Notes: generated from the sequence alone by a model not told the origin. 64,000 nucleotides of DNA from JBBTDV01 sp038042605 (GCA_964358645.1 CAYHPW010000005.1:1-64000), one strand, 5' to 3'. Counted from the stretch's first letter, positions 1 to 8,246 are shown. Numbers and translations: made by a program.

Positions 1-1005
1 CGAAAACTCATCGTTTCCATCGCACCTGACGGTAATCTTGCTCTCTTCCCGGTGGATAGTGACATAATTCGTAAGGCCATTGATGTTTACCACGCCTATT
101 ACAGGATCTTACTTATTTTGGTGGGAATGATCTTTTTTTGCCGGGTGGTTTATTATCAGTTTTCATTTGCGCCTGCGGAAAAATACGCTGATCTTCTTCG
201 TGATGTTTTTGTCTGCAGTTTTTTGATGATTGCGTTTCCACATGTTTACACCTACTTGGCAGAATGCTCGGATACGCTTTCACAAAAGATGAGCCAGATC
301 CTCCATGTCACCGGCCCGGAGATTCCAGAAATGATTAAATTCAGTAAGTCAAACTGGCCATGGTGGCTAAGGCCCGAGGTGCTGCCACTAATATTATACG
401 CCGTAGCGCATGTTGTATTTAATCTGATTCTTTCGATTCTAATCGCGCTCGGGCCTATTGTTATCTTTGCTGGTACGATGCTGAATTTTACGATTAGTAT
501 AACAGCATACTTCGCGCTTCTACTTTTTGTGTGGCTCTGGCCTGTATTTTGGAGCGTACTTGGATATTTTAAAGGCCTTCTTTGGGCCGGGAAGGCGTTC
601 TCTGCTGTTGGTGTGGGATCATTCCTTGCCTCTGTGGTTATGTTTATCTTTCAGCTCTTATCACCATTGGCCGTCTATTCGATGGTGAGAGGCACTCATG
701 CGGGACAGGTTGCCACCGGTGCTAAGAATTTTGTTAAAAACCACGTTAAGAGCCGGATGAATGCCGCCAGAGCAGCAGGGGCAGCGGTAGGCGGGCCAGC
801 TGGCGCGGCAGTGGGTGCCAAGGCGGCCGGAGGAAGCGCTGCCATGCAAGCTGCCGGTGCTAAGTCAGCAATGTCTCAGGCAGGGGGGCGAGTTGGACTT
901 GTAACAAAACTTCATCATGCCAAGCAAAATAGTTTCAGAAAGAAACAGGGGTTCTTATTGGGACCGGAACAATTTTCACATGTTAATGGAGCTCTAAAGC
1001 CATGA
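1..1005 (+). CDS. VirB6/TrbL-like polytopic transfer protein, 5' end off window
   Basis: An integral inner-membrane protein with about six hydrophobic segments in its first two thirds, followed by a soluble tail (about residues 220-300) very rich in Ala and Gly with scattered Lys/Arg. This layout matches VirB6/TrbL-type channel proteins of type IV secretion systems. The frame is open to the left edge. The first in-window start is a GTG at 52 with no Shine-Dalgarno, so the gene probably begins outside the window. Its last codon overlaps the next gene's ATG (ATGA), suggesting coupling. The assignment rests on topology and neighbours, not on a diagnostic motif. Confidence 0.6.
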   Translation, partial: RKLIVSIAPDGNLALFPVDSDIIRKAIDVYHAYYRILLILVGMIFFCRVVYYQFSFAPAEKYADLLRDVFVCSFLMIAFPHVYTYLAECSDTLSQKMSQILHVTGPEIPEMIKFSKSNWPWWLRPEVLPLILYAVAHVVFNLILSILIALGPIVIFAGTMLNFTISITAYFALLLFVWLWPVFWSVLGYFKGLLWAGKAFSAVGVGSFLASVVMFIFQLLSPLAVYSMVRGTHAGQVATGAKNFVKNHVKSRMNAARAAGAAVGGPAGAAVGAKAAGGSAAMQAAGAKSAMSQAGGRVGLVTKLHHAKQNSFRKKQGFLLGPEQFSHVNGALKP

Positions 1006-1559
1006 TTAAGATCCCACTTAAACCATTCCTCAGGGTTCAGGCATTAAAGATGGCTTTGTTTGTGGTTCTTACATGCTGGGCGGCGGCTGCGTCCTTTTGG
1101 GCGTATCGGAGCAGGCCAGAAATTATACTGATCGGGCTTGATGAGGCCGGAACCAGGATAATTACATCGGCTGCCGATCCTATTATTGCCAAAGAACGTA
1201 TAAAGTTCATTCGGGAATTTTTACGTGGCTATTACAACTATGGCGCAAACGATTACTCGCAAGCGATCAGTCAGGTGGGTTCACTCATGTCAGATATGCT
1301 TTGGCGTGAGCGCGAGGGGGAATTTAAGAGGATTGCTGAGCAGATGAGTAAGACCCCCCTAACACAAGAGGCGCGGCTTTTTGATCTTCGCGAGGTAAGT
1401 GAACAAGAATTCGAAGCTGATATTGGACTGTATATCCGCTCGCGGCTTCAGGAGCGGAACGTAAAGTACAGGGTCACGCTCAAAATCGCGCCACGAAAGC
1501 GGAATGCCGAAAACCCATATCCACTGGAGGTCACTGGGATACATGAAACAGAGATTTAA
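1002..1559 (+). CDS. TraE/VirB8-like conjugal transfer protein
   Basis: 185 residues with one N-terminal membrane anchor (about residues 16-34) and a periplasmic domain. Size, topology and position just before TraK- and TraB-like genes match TraE of F-type systems, a VirB8-class inner-membrane scaffold. The segment after the anchor (FIREFLRGYYNY, then a stretch ending in LW) is like that of TraE/VirB8 proteins. It overlaps the upstream gene by 4 nt and the downstream gene by 17 nt, typical of a transfer operon. The family call is made by eye and is moderately secure. Confidence 0.6.
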   Translation: MIKIPLKPFLRVQALKMALFVVLTCWAAAASFWAYRSRPEIILIGLDEAGTRIITSAADPIIAKERIKFIREFLRGYYNYGANDYSQAISQVGSLMSDMLWREREGEFKRIAEQMSKTPLTQEARLFDLREVSEQEFEADIGLYIRSRLQERNVKYRVTLKIAPRKRNAENPYPLEVTGIHETEI

Positions 1560-2058
1560 ATGCTCTATGCCGTTACTGCTTTGTTGTTATATTTTTGGAT
1601 TTCCAACGATGGTGATTTCTGCGGAACCTCCCTCGCGCATTAGTTCCCGCCTTGCCGATCTCGGCGAAGTTCACAAAATATTTTTGGCGCAAGGACTTGC
1701 TGCTGTTATACAGCTTCCTTACCCGATTACTGAAGTAAAAGTTGGCAACCCTGACGATGTTCAAGCGATTATTTCAAAAACACTGCCATCCGAGCTGACT
1801 CTTTTATTGAAACGCTCCGGAGCAAAACCTACGAACCTGATTGTCAGTTGCGGGAGCAGAACCTTTGTTATTGATCTCATCCCATCCCGCAAAACACACC
1901 AAGACTTGGTGCGGATCTCTGGAAGCTACGGAGCGCCAGAAATGGCCGACATGGGAGCGGTGCTTGTGGATTCAAGCAGCCCTGCGAAACACACAGAAGC
2001 AGCAACGTCGTCCGACATGGTCCTCATCGATTCAAGCAAAATGCGTGGTGCTCGCTAA
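1543..2058 (+). CDS. TraK/VirB9-like periplasmic core protein
   Basis: About 171 residues from the ATG at 1543, which lies inside the upstream gene; a GGAGG at 1526-1530 is slightly distant. This start gives a clear signal peptide ending in VISA. The mature N-terminal part (VIQLPYPITEVKVGNPDDV) resembles the N-terminal domain of TraK/VirB9/secretin-related proteins, which form the outer-membrane core of type IV secretion with VirB7 and VirB10. It is shorter than F TraK (about 240 residues), so the C-terminal half may be reduced. The C-terminus has a low-complexity tail with two VL(V/I)DSS motifs. Confidence 0.55.
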   Translation: MKQRFKCSMPLLLCCYIFGFPTMVISAEPPSRISSRLADLGEVHKIFLAQGLAAVIQLPYPITEVKVGNPDDVQAIISKTLPSELTLLLKRSGAKPTNLIVSCGSRTFVIDLIPSRKTHQDLVRISGSYGAPEMADMGAVLVDSSSPAKHTEAATSSDMVLIDSSKMRGAR

Positions 2059-2960
2059 TGAAAATACCTATCTCAATCACCTTAGCCAGCCTCTTATTTA
2101 TTGTGGATGCCAATGCCGGGGAGCAAGCTCCGGCAAGAGGGGTGTCTGTTTGTAATCATGGCCAAACATGTTCATTCGCGGTGCAAAGAAGCGTTGGCCC
2201 AAATGTAGAGCAATCTCAAGCACAAAAAAATATCAAGCATGCTGAAGCTGGGCGGATGCGGTCTAATACTCAGCGAGGCCAAACGCACTTAGGATTCATA
2301 CTGGATGAACCAATAGGCAATCTTCCCATGTATCTTGCATCAGGTGAGCGGCGGCCTCCATCTTCAGATAATATAGTTCTTGAGCCTGTGAAAATATCAG
2401 GTGCTTTGCTTACTGGCCTTCGCGCTGGCGATGTTCTTACGGCAGAGCTAGACCAATCCATTAAAGCCTCTCCTTCGGTGCCGACACCAATTCGTGCACG
2501 GGTTACGGCTGGAAGATTTCAAGGGGCATATGTTTTAGGAAGCGCTACTTTGGATCATGAATTAAAGCGCGTTCTTCTTACCTTCGAACGCATTCGACTC
2601 TCGGGTAATGATAAGACGTATCAACTTAAAGCAAGCGGGCTTGCGCTAAGTGGACAGGTCGGACTGGAAGGCGACTATCACACACAAGAAGGGTTTTACT
2701 TTGTTGCTGAACTCGGAGCTGTCGCTACTGCAGGATACGTCGATGCAACAACCACTCGTACACAGAATTTACTGGGCGGATACCAGGCTGAACCAAGTGC
2801 TGCAAACGCCGCTAAACAAAGCGCGGTCCAGGCGCTTTCAAAGAGCGCTGAGCGATTGGCGGAGCGTGCTCGCAACGCGCCAGAATATACCGAAATAGAG
2901 GGTGGTCGTGCGATTCAAATAATTCTTCAGGAATCACCAACGGAGGTCACGGGAGGATGA
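2058..2960 (+). CDS. TraB/VirB10-like core complex protein
   Basis: 300 residues with an N-terminal signal-like segment ending in DANAG. The C-terminal half carries the VirB10/TraB-type beta-barrel pattern: an LLTGLRAGDVLTAELDQSI block, then a beta-rich segment and an Ala-rich helical region before the C-terminus. VirB10/TraB proteins bridge inner and outer membranes in the conjugation channel. Here the long N-terminal cytoplasmic/TM/proline region of TraB is missing, so this is a short form. It abuts the TraK-like gene (TAATG junction), consistent with one operon. Confidence 0.6.
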   Translation: MKIPISITLASLLFIVDANAGEQAPARGVSVCNHGQTCSFAVQRSVGPNVEQSQAQKNIKHAEAGRMRSNTQRGQTHLGFILDEPIGNLPMYLASGERRPPSSDNIVLEPVKISGALLTGLRAGDVLTAELDQSIKASPSVPTPIRARVTAGRFQGAYVLGSATLDHELKRVLLTFERIRLSGNDKTYQLKASGLALSGQVGLEGDYHTQEGFYFVAELGAVATAGYVDATTTRTQNLLGGYQAEPSAANAAKQSAVQALSKSAERLAERARNAPEYTEIEGGRAIQIILQESPTEVTGG

Positions 2961-3223
2961 AATCCATCGTCAGTGATATAAAAAACGCCTATTGCTATGC
3001 TTGTTGCGTCACCTATTACGCGGGCGCAATACCACAAGCAACATTCCCCACCCGTGATCTTATTGAAACTCTGAGGTTTTCATCCCCCTTCGATATACTG
3101 CCGGCACAAGACCCCACCCCCACAACCATGTGTGTGAGTGGGGTCTTGTGCCTATCTTCGGGGGAGGACTTAAAAAGAGAAAAAAAATTAAATCACGGGC
3201 GGGGGTGGAAGGTGCAAAAATGA
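2957..3223 (+). CDS. Possible small protein or decayed gene
   Basis: An 88-codon frame with an ATGA overlap onto the TraB-like gene and a strong GGGAGG just upstream of the ATG, so translation is plausible. The product starts with a weakly hydrophobic Cys/Tyr-rich segment and has no motif I recognise. The second half runs through a 15-bp inverted repeat and Lys/Arg-rich sequence that looks non-coding. It may be a short real gene, or the 5' stump of a transfer gene whose remainder is lost. Confidence 0.3.
   Translation: MKSIVSDIKNAYCYACCVTYYAGAIPQATFPTRDLIETLRFSSPFDILPAQDPTPTTMCVSGVLCLSSGEDLKREKKLNHGRGWKVQK
3103..3152. repeat. 15-bp perfect inverted repeat in the element
   Basis: The arms are 3103-3117 (GGCACAAGACCCCAC) and 3138-3152, separated by 20 nt. 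No T-run follows on either strand, so a simple intrinsic terminator is unlikely. It lies between the transfer genes and the replication-relaxation gene. A transfer-origin or operator role is possible but unproven. Confidence 0.7.
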
Positions 3224-3909
3224 CAATGATTCTTCAGGAGAGAGATAAGAAAATACTTAAAATCTGTTACGAACAACAGTTTTTATTGTCAGAGCAGGTT
3301 CATCGGTACTTCTTTAAGGATCGAAAGCCGCAGGCTATGAGGCATCGGTTATTAATGCTGGAGCGAGCTGGTTACATTAAGCGTAAACCTGAAAGTACAT
3401 TGGACGGAAAACGCCTGATCAGAATCACGCGGACGGGATTACGTGCGATCACGGAAAGAATTGTTATCCCGGTTTCACAGGTCAATAAACCAGATGTTCG
3501 TACTCTGAGACACGACACAGTTGTAACGTCGGTTAGGCTTAGATTATCAGAAATCTGGACTGGGCATTGGCTCCCTGAGCGGGTTATTAAGGCGGAAGAT
3601 TTTCCACAGATTCCTGACGGGATATTTATCTTTCCGAGCGGCAAGAAAGTGGCCATCGAGGTGGAGAATACCCCAAAGCCGCGAGCACGATTTTTTGAAA
3701 TCATGGAGCGCTGGCGCAAAGTCGATGTGAAGCTCATTCTTTACGTTGCCACAACCCAAAATATCTTTCGAATTATTCAAAGGATGCTTCCTGATGGGCC
3801 CCAGCGTGTGCCATTTTCGTTAATTCTTTGGGAGGATCTAAAAAACGGAACGCCTCCGGTCTGGTCACCCGGCGGAACGGTAAATATCTTTTCACGGAAG
3901 GAGTATTGA
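3220..3909 (+). CDS. Replication-relaxation family protein
   Basis: About 229 residues from the ATG at 3220, preceded by a GGAAGG ribosome-binding site. The N-terminal ~70 residues form a winged-helix pattern (RDKKILKICYEQQFLL, then a recognition helix rich in Arg). The C-terminal half has a beta-strand GIFIF...KKVAIEVE core like the nuclease-type fold of Pfam Replic_Relax proteins. Members are found on conjugative plasmids and ICEs next to coupling proteins and are thought to act in replication or relaxation initiation. The gene ends 1 nt before the coupling ATPase start. An earlier in-frame ATG at 3130 lies in the inverted repeat and is less likely. Confidence 0.7.
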   Translation: MTMILQERDKKILKICYEQQFLLSEQVHRYFFKDRKPQAMRHRLLMLERAGYIKRKPESTLDGKRLIRITRTGLRAITERIVIPVSQVNKPDVRTLRHDTVVTSVRLRLSEIWTGHWLPERVIKAEDFPQIPDGIFIFPSGKKVAIEVENTPKPRARFFEIMERWRKVDVKLILYVATTQNIFRIIQRMLPDGPQRVPFSLILWEDLKNGTPPVWSPGGTVNIFSRKEY

Positions 3910-3910
3910 A

Positions 3911-5413
3911 GTGCTTACCCACAAATACCAACACTGGTACACGAAGATTGTGGGCCTTCCCGACCTGCAATTGGTTGGAATTGTAGTAGCTGTACTTTTA
4001 CTGGCAGGATTATCGGTTATCAGGCCACAGTTTTTTAAGCTTCTTGCGATAAGTACTATTAAAAAGTCATGGCGAGCCATCAAGCGGTTAGTTCGATCAA
4101 GGAGACTGGCCAGCCGGGATGGAGTTAGTATTGCCGGTGAGTTCATCCCGGATAGTGCTTGTCTTCGTCAAACTCATATAACTGGTGCAACAGGAAGCGG
4201 AAAAACCGTGCTCCAAGAACAGCTGATTTTTGAAAGATTAGCCGCAGGATACGGCGCCATGATCATTGATCCTAAGGGAGATAGGGCGCTGCGCAACCGG
4301 GTACTTGATTTTTGTAGATCCATAGGAAGAGAGAAACATTTTCATTTTCTCTCAGCTTCATGGCCAAAGGAGAGTGTTAGGTGGAATCCTTGCAGCCTCG
4401 GGAATGCTTCAGAGTTACAAAGTAAGTGGTTCAACTCTGGCGTATACAGAGAGCCATTCTACGCAAAAGCTTGTGAACTCGGGTTGCTGGAGGCATTTAA
4501 TTCGTTGATTGATGATCGTCCCAAACATTTCACGCTTGATGACCTTGTTAGACAGCTTAAGAAACAAGCCGGAGATGGCAAACAACAAAATACCACTGGT
4601 TTGTTCCTTGACCTTCAGGCTTTTGCAAAAAGCGAATGGGGACCTGTTCTTTGTATGCCTCAGGGAGTGATGGATCTTGATCGGCCGGTGATCTCGCTTC
4701 TTGATATAACTTCACGAAATGAAATTTTATTTGTGGATATTCCGACAGAAGCCAAGGCCGTTCAAAGTGCTCGGGTTGGCAAGCTCCTGCTTCAAGAAAT
4801 GATGCTCGTTTCTGGCCTAAGAAAGATACATCCCGAGCTTAAGGGTAACCGACCTTTTGCAGTGTTTGTGGATGAATTTGATGCCTTTGCAACGGAAAAT
4901 TTCGCCACATTCCTCAATAAAGGGCGATCTAGCGATTTTATGATCCATATTGCTCACCAAACGCTTTCGGACTTGGATCGTGTAAGTCCAACATTTAAAG
5001 GCCAAGTCATGGGTAACTGTAATGTTCGGTTTATCTTTCGCCAGGATGATCCCAAAGACGCAGAGGAATGGTCCAAGTACCTTGGAACTAAACATGTAAT
5101 CAAGAAAACATTTCGCACTTCCAGTGGAATGCAAACCGGCGAGGCGTCCAATCGCGAGACTGAAGAATTCAATGTTCACCCGAACACAATCAAGAGTCTG
5201 AAGGTCGGTGAGTGCATTTTCAGCATGAAAACCGAAAAAGTCCTAAGAACGCTAAAGATCCCATATCCACCGACTCGGCCCAAGCGACGCGGGGGAGTGC
5301 TTGAGCGTGAGATGCCGAAACCATGCATAGACGGTCAAATTAGGCGAGCAGACATTGTCCTAGCAACTGACCAAATGAAAGAATTGCTGGATGCTTCAGG
5401 AGGGGATCTATAA
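3911..5413 (+). CDS. VirD4/TraD-type conjugative coupling ATPase
   Basis: 500 residues starting at a GTG preceded by GGAAGGAG. The N-terminus has one hydrophobic segment (about residues 18-40). Walker A is GATGSGKT at residues 92-99 and Walker B is VFVDEFDAF with D321/E322. These motifs, plus a TRG-like DxxDxxKGD region after Walker A (IDPKGDRALRNRV), identify an FtsK/VirD4-superfamily coupling protein. Such proteins deliver the relaxosome to the secretion channel at the inner membrane. Only one membrane segment is obvious, where TraD normally has two. The stop overlaps the next ATG by one base (TAATG). Confidence 0.85.
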   Translation: MLTHKYQHWYTKIVGLPDLQLVGIVVAVLLLAGLSVIRPQFFKLLAISTIKKSWRAIKRLVRSRRLASRDGVSIAGEFIPDSACLRQTHITGATGSGKTVLQEQLIFERLAAGYGAMIIDPKGDRALRNRVLDFCRSIGREKHFHFLSASWPKESVRWNPCSLGNASELQSKWFNSGVYREPFYAKACELGLLEAFNSLIDDRPKHFTLDDLVRQLKKQAGDGKQQNTTGLFLDLQAFAKSEWGPVLCMPQGVMDLDRPVISLLDITSRNEILFVDIPTEAKAVQSARVGKLLLQEMMLVSGLRKIHPELKGNRPFAVFVDEFDAFATENFATFLNKGRSSDFMIHIAHQTLSDLDRVSPTFKGQVMGNCNVRFIFRQDDPKDAEEWSKYLGTKHVIKKTFRTSSGMQTGEASNRETEEFNVHPNTIKSLKVGECIFSMKTEKVLRTLKIPYPPTRPKRRGGVLEREMPKPCIDGQIRRADIVLATDQMKELLDASGGDL

Positions 5414-5640
5414 TGGAAGATGAATTGCTGCGGCAGGTAAATGAAATATTTCCCAATAAAGTCTATTTAACAGTGAAAGACATTATGACGCTCCTGGAGT
5501 GTTCCGATACAGTTATATATAATTGGATCAAGCGCTCGGATGCCAAGAAACGGCCACCGCGAATTTTTGTCGGGACAGAAATCCGGTTTGAAAAATTGAA
5601 ATTTTTGCGATGGTTGGAACGTGAGCAAGGAAGCACCTGA
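5413..5640 (+). CDS. Excisionase-like helix-turn-helix protein
   Basis: A 75-residue protein with a MerR/excisionase-type helix-turn-helix (TVKDIMTLLECSDTVIYNWIKR) followed by a short wing and a basic end. It is translationally coupled to the coupling-protein gene and lies 23 nt before the integrase. Small proteins of this type in this position commonly act as recombination directionality factors or repressors of ICE excision. The DNA-binding fold is visible; the excisionase role is inferred from position. Confidence 0.65.
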   Translation: MEDELLRQVNEIFPNKVYLTVKDIMTLLECSDTVIYNWIKRSDAKKRPPRIFVGTEIRFEKLKFLRWLEREQGST

Positions 5641-5663
5641 AATATTGAAAGTCGGGATGTCTT

Positions 5664-7151
5664 ATGAAAAAAATCCGGACCTATATCTATAAGCGGAAGT
5701 ACCGGAGCGAAAAAACTGTATGGATGGTTCGCTGGTGGGATAATGCCGCTTATAAGTGGCGAGCGATGGTTGGTGGCAAAAACAAGGATGAGGCAATTAT
5801 TTCTGAAGCAAAGATCCGTGATGATCTATTACACGGAGTCAATCCTGCGGCTTGGCTAGCCGAGTCCCCATGTGAAACAGTATCGGAACTGATCGAGGCT
5901 TTTTATCAGACTGCTCATTATCAGACCTGTGGTGAAAGCTGGCGCAAGATTATGCGTTACCACTTGGATGGCCACATCAAGGAGACACTTGGGCATTTCC
6001 GGTTTTCTGAGCTGACACGGGAGATCCTTTATTCATTCTATCTGGACCTAAAGAACAAACATGGACTATGTAATAGCTCTATTCTGAAATACCACTTAAA
6101 AATTTGTTACCTTGGTGATCTCTACATTGAACGACATTCCGACAAAACAAATATCGCAAGGCAGCTCAGGGATTTTAGAAAAAGATTTCCAAGGGAAGCG
6201 CCGGTAAGAGTGATTAACTTTCTTACTCCGGATGAGATCAGTAAAATCATGCAGGAGCTGGAGAAAACAACGAGTGATCTTGCTTTTCCATTCACAAAAC
6301 TGCTAGTACATACCGGGATGCGGCGGAATGAGGCCAGAAATCTGAAGTGGACGGATATTGATTTCGCAGGCGGATTTATTGACATCAGAACTTCAAAGAA
6401 TGGGAAAAGCCGAAGGGTACCGCTTGAGAGAGAAGCCAGAGAAGCAATCGAATCCATGCCCAGACGAAGCGAATATATTTTTGTGCATGAAGATGGTTCA
6501 CGGCCTGATCCGCATAGTTTGCGGCGGCCGTTTCAGAGGGCGGCCAAACGGGCCGGGATTCAAAAACGGGTAGATTTACATACGTTGAGACATTCTTTTG
6601 GTAGCAACAGGATCCGCTCCGGGGAATTAGGAATGCCACAGGTTTCCAGGATTCTGGGACACTCTGACATCAATGTCACCGATAAGATATATTCGCACTT
6701 CCTCGATGGGGATCATAAACTCAGGCGCGAGTTCGCGTTTGACAATCACGGGCAAAAGTCAAATAGTAATAAAAATGGCGTAAGTGCTACCATCACTAAT
6801 AACGATGTGGCGGAACTCGCCAAAAGAATGGACGCAACGCAAGTTATGGTGTTGATTCAAATGCTTCAAAAGCAGATCGAAGGATTAATGGATTCCAAGC
6901 CTGCAGTTTTGTCTGCGCCATCTCAGAACAAGTCTGAAGAACTCCGAAAAACTCCGTCCAATACAACAATAGCTTCAAAAACAGCCCCGGTTAGTAACGC
7001 CTATGCTACTTGGACGCAAAAAAAGCCACAGCAAAGCACTGTCGACCTAAGTCACAAAAACAAAAAAGCCCTGCATTTACAGGGCTTTGAATTTGGTCGG
7101 GGTGGCGGGATTCGAACCCACGACCCCTTGCACCCCATGCAAGTGCGCTAG
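5664..7151 (+). CDS. Tyrosine recombinase (ICE integrase), reads into tRNA-Pro
   Basis: 495 codons. An N-terminal Arm/SAM-like region is followed by a catalytic domain at about residues 185-360 with Arg in TGMRRNEA (R220), HTLRH, GHSD and the nucleophile Tyr in DKIYSHF (Y343). It should catalyse integration and excision at the tRNA-Pro gene. Beyond residue 360 is a ~110-residue linker with low conservation appeal. The final residues (GRGGGIRTHDPLHPMQVR) are the translated antisense of tRNA-Pro, and the stop at 7149-7151 lies in the tRNA D-arm region. So the natural 3' end changes on excision. Confidence 0.9.
   Translation: MKKIRTYIYKRKYRSEKTVWMVRWWDNAAYKWRAMVGGKNKDEAIISEAKIRDDLLHGVNPAAWLAESPCETVSELIEAFYQTAHYQTCGESWRKIMRYHLDGHIKETLGHFRFSELTREILYSFYLDLKNKHGLCNSSILKYHLKICYLGDLYIERHSDKTNIARQLRDFRKRFPREAPVRVINFLTPDEISKIMQELEKTTSDLAFPFTKLLVHTGMRRNEARNLKWTDIDFAGGFIDIRTSKNGKSRRVPLEREAREAIESMPRRSEYIFVHEDGSRPDPHSLRRPFQRAAKRAGIQKRVDLHTLRHSFGSNRIRSGELGMPQVSRILGHSDINVTDKIYSHFLDGDHKLRREFAFDNHGQKSNSNKNGVSATITNNDVAELAKRMDATQVMVLIQMLQKQIEGLMDSKPAVLSAPSQNKSEELRKTPSNTTIASKTAPVSNAYATWTQKKPQQSTVDLSHKNKKALHLQGFEFGRGGGIRTHDPLHPMQVR
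7065..7088 (-). terminator. Intrinsic terminator of tRNA-Pro inside integrase frame
   Basis: A 9-bp perfect stem (AAAGCCCTG, 6-nt loop, CAGGGCTTT) starts 6 nt after the tRNA 3' end. Read on the minus strand it is followed by a T-rich tract (TTTGTTTTTG). It sits inside the 3' end of the integrase frame and may also terminate convergent integrase transcription. Confidence 0.8.
7094..7151. other. Probable element attachment site in the 3' part of tRNA-Pro
   Basis: Tyrosine integrases of this kind recombine in the anticodon- or T-loop half of a tRNA gene. The integrase frame runs into this segment and the tRNA is intact. This indicates that the att core lies in this part of the tRNA. The exact crossover cannot be placed because the matching copy would be beyond the left edge. 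Confidence 0.6.
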
Positions 7152-7171
7152 CCAGGCTGCGCTACACCCCG
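7094..7171 (-). tRNA. tRNA-Pro(GGG)
   Basis: A complete cloverleaf: acceptor stem CGGGGTG/CACCCCG, anticodon stem CTTGC/GCAAG around a loop with anticodon GGG at 7134-7136, T-arm with GTTCGAATCC, discriminator A and an encoded CCA (7094-7096). It reads CCC/CCU codons. It is the insertion target of the conjugative element; the 3' half is supplied by or identical to the element's attachment core. Confidence 0.95.
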
Positions 7172-7281
7172 ACAAAAGTGAGAAGTAGTTTATATGCTTT
7201 AAACAGTCAAATCTTTTGAGAGTTGCTTATAGACTTAGTAAGCAAGCTTCTAAGCAACTCTCAGTTACTATTAAATCTGTA

Positions 7282-7596
7282 TTAATTGCCCTTAACTACT
7301 GTGCAGCTTTGGCCGTAGAGGTATAGTATATTTAAGATCTCCCTATCCACTATCGCGATAGTGGAAATTCGGCCGTTTCTTCTTGCAGCGTCTATCGAGC
7401 TATCACCAAGTGATACGATTCCAAGAATATTCTGCGAACATGAGCGGCCCACCTTTGAAACTTGGCCTGCGCTTGTGGCAGTCACACCTTCGCTAAAGCT
7501 ACTAATGGCGGCTGCCCCCGTAGAGCTCATCATGCCGGTTGTTGCACATCCTGAAACAAAAAGTAAAACGAAGAGACAATAGACAATTCTTTGCAT
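7282..7596 (-). CDS. TRL-like lipoprotein
   Basis: 104 residues. A lipoprotein signal peptide ends in the lipobox VSGC (Cys at residue 17). The mature part contains the compact TRL-like pattern GRSCSQNILGIVSLGDSSI followed by GRISTIAIVDRE. TRL (tRNA-associated locus) proteins are small lipoproteins of unknown function often found next to tRNA genes; here tRNA-Pro is ~110 nt away on the same strand. It stands alone, between the tRNA and a glycosylase-like gene. Confidence 0.75.
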   Translation of the reverse strand: MQRIVYCLFVLLFVSGCATTGMMSSTGAAAISSFSEGVTATSAGQVSKVGRSCSQNILGIVSLGDSSIDAARRNGRISTIAIVDREILNILYLYGQSCTVVKGN

Positions 7597-7676
7597 TTTC
7601 CCTCCAAGTGAAAAAGCTGAGTTTATGTTTTAAAACAATAATGTTAGCCCCTACCGGGCTGCTTGAGCAAATATTT

Positions 7677-8246
7677 TTACTTCAGCGCATTTCTAACAAA
7701 TCGTATGCGTTCTATATATGCCTCAAGCGAAGCGTCCCTTGTTTTGCCGGCATCATCGGCCCAAAACTTTGTTGCATTTTGTGGAGAAGGGTGATGCCAG
7801 TATGCAATCCTGGTTGATGAAGTTATCTTAGCCGCCGGGGAGAAGTTGCATTCCTTTCGTTTTACGAGGCGTTTAAAGGCTTTTCTCGCTGGTGCGCCAA
7901 GGACCAGAAACTTCAGATCCACCGGGAATTCATCCAGGCTCTTTATGTCCTTTAACCATGCCGAGATAGTTCGCTCACCACGTTTTCCATCCGGGTGTAC
8001 GTTTAGTAAAACAACCTCTGGGAAAAGATTCCATGCCTTCTTAGAGAAACTGTCGAGTTTCAAGGATCTCCCTGTTGCAAGCATCAGAAACAGAAAAAGA
8101 TTCTTGCCACTCGGGCCGATCAATGGATGATTCTCGCGCAGCTCGGCGTTACTTGGGCCATCGGCGATGATGGCGAGTTTTTTCCCGTAGATTGAGCCAG
8201 ATTGTTCAACATTTGGGATTCGTTTTGTTTCAGATGGGGTCGACAT
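7677..8246 (-). CDS. Uracil-DNA glycosylase superfamily protein
   Basis: About 189 residues from the ATG at 8246; an upstream in-frame start at 8333 adds a hydrophobic, unlikely N-terminus. The N-terminal motif ADGPSNAELRENHPLIGPSGKNL matches the family 4/5 uracil-DNA glycosylase signature (GExPG...D...GxPFVGxxG) only loosely. A late HHPSPQN matches the active-site HPS motif. These enzymes remove uracil from DNA. The four Cys that bind the iron-sulfur cluster in family 4 are not seen, so it is a divergent, possibly cluster-less member. Substrate is unknown. Confidence 0.65.
   Translation of the reverse strand: MSTPSETKRIPNVEQSGSIYGKKLAIIADGPSNAELRENHPLIGPSGKNLFLFLMLATGRSLKLDSFSKKAWNLFPEVVLLNVHPDGKRGERTISAWLKDIKSLDEFPVDLKFLVLGAPARKAFKRLVKRKECNFSPAAKITSSTRIAYWHHPSPQNATKFWADDAGKTRDASLEAYIERIRFVRNALK

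Larger units (their letters stand above)
1..7151. mobile_element. Right end of an integrative conjugative element in tRNA-Pro
   Basis: Co-oriented transfer-type genes, a coupling ATPase, an excisionase-like protein and a tyrosine integrase abut tRNA-Pro(GGG). This is the usual order at the integrase end of an ICE. The transfer proteins resemble the TraE-TraK-TraB order of F-type type IV secretion. The left end, relaxase, VirB4-type ATPase and second attachment site would lie left of the window. Everything right of the tRNA looks chromosomal. The ICE class is inferred; a defective relic cannot be excluded without the left part. Confidence 0.75.

Noticed and set aside
1841..2155. Second reading frame over the TraK/TraB junction
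   Set aside because: It overlaps two better-supported frames with signal peptides, and its product is low in plausible motifs.
5413..7151. Prophage integrase module
   Set aside because: Neighbours are conjugation-type genes and there are no phage structural genes, so an ICE fits better.
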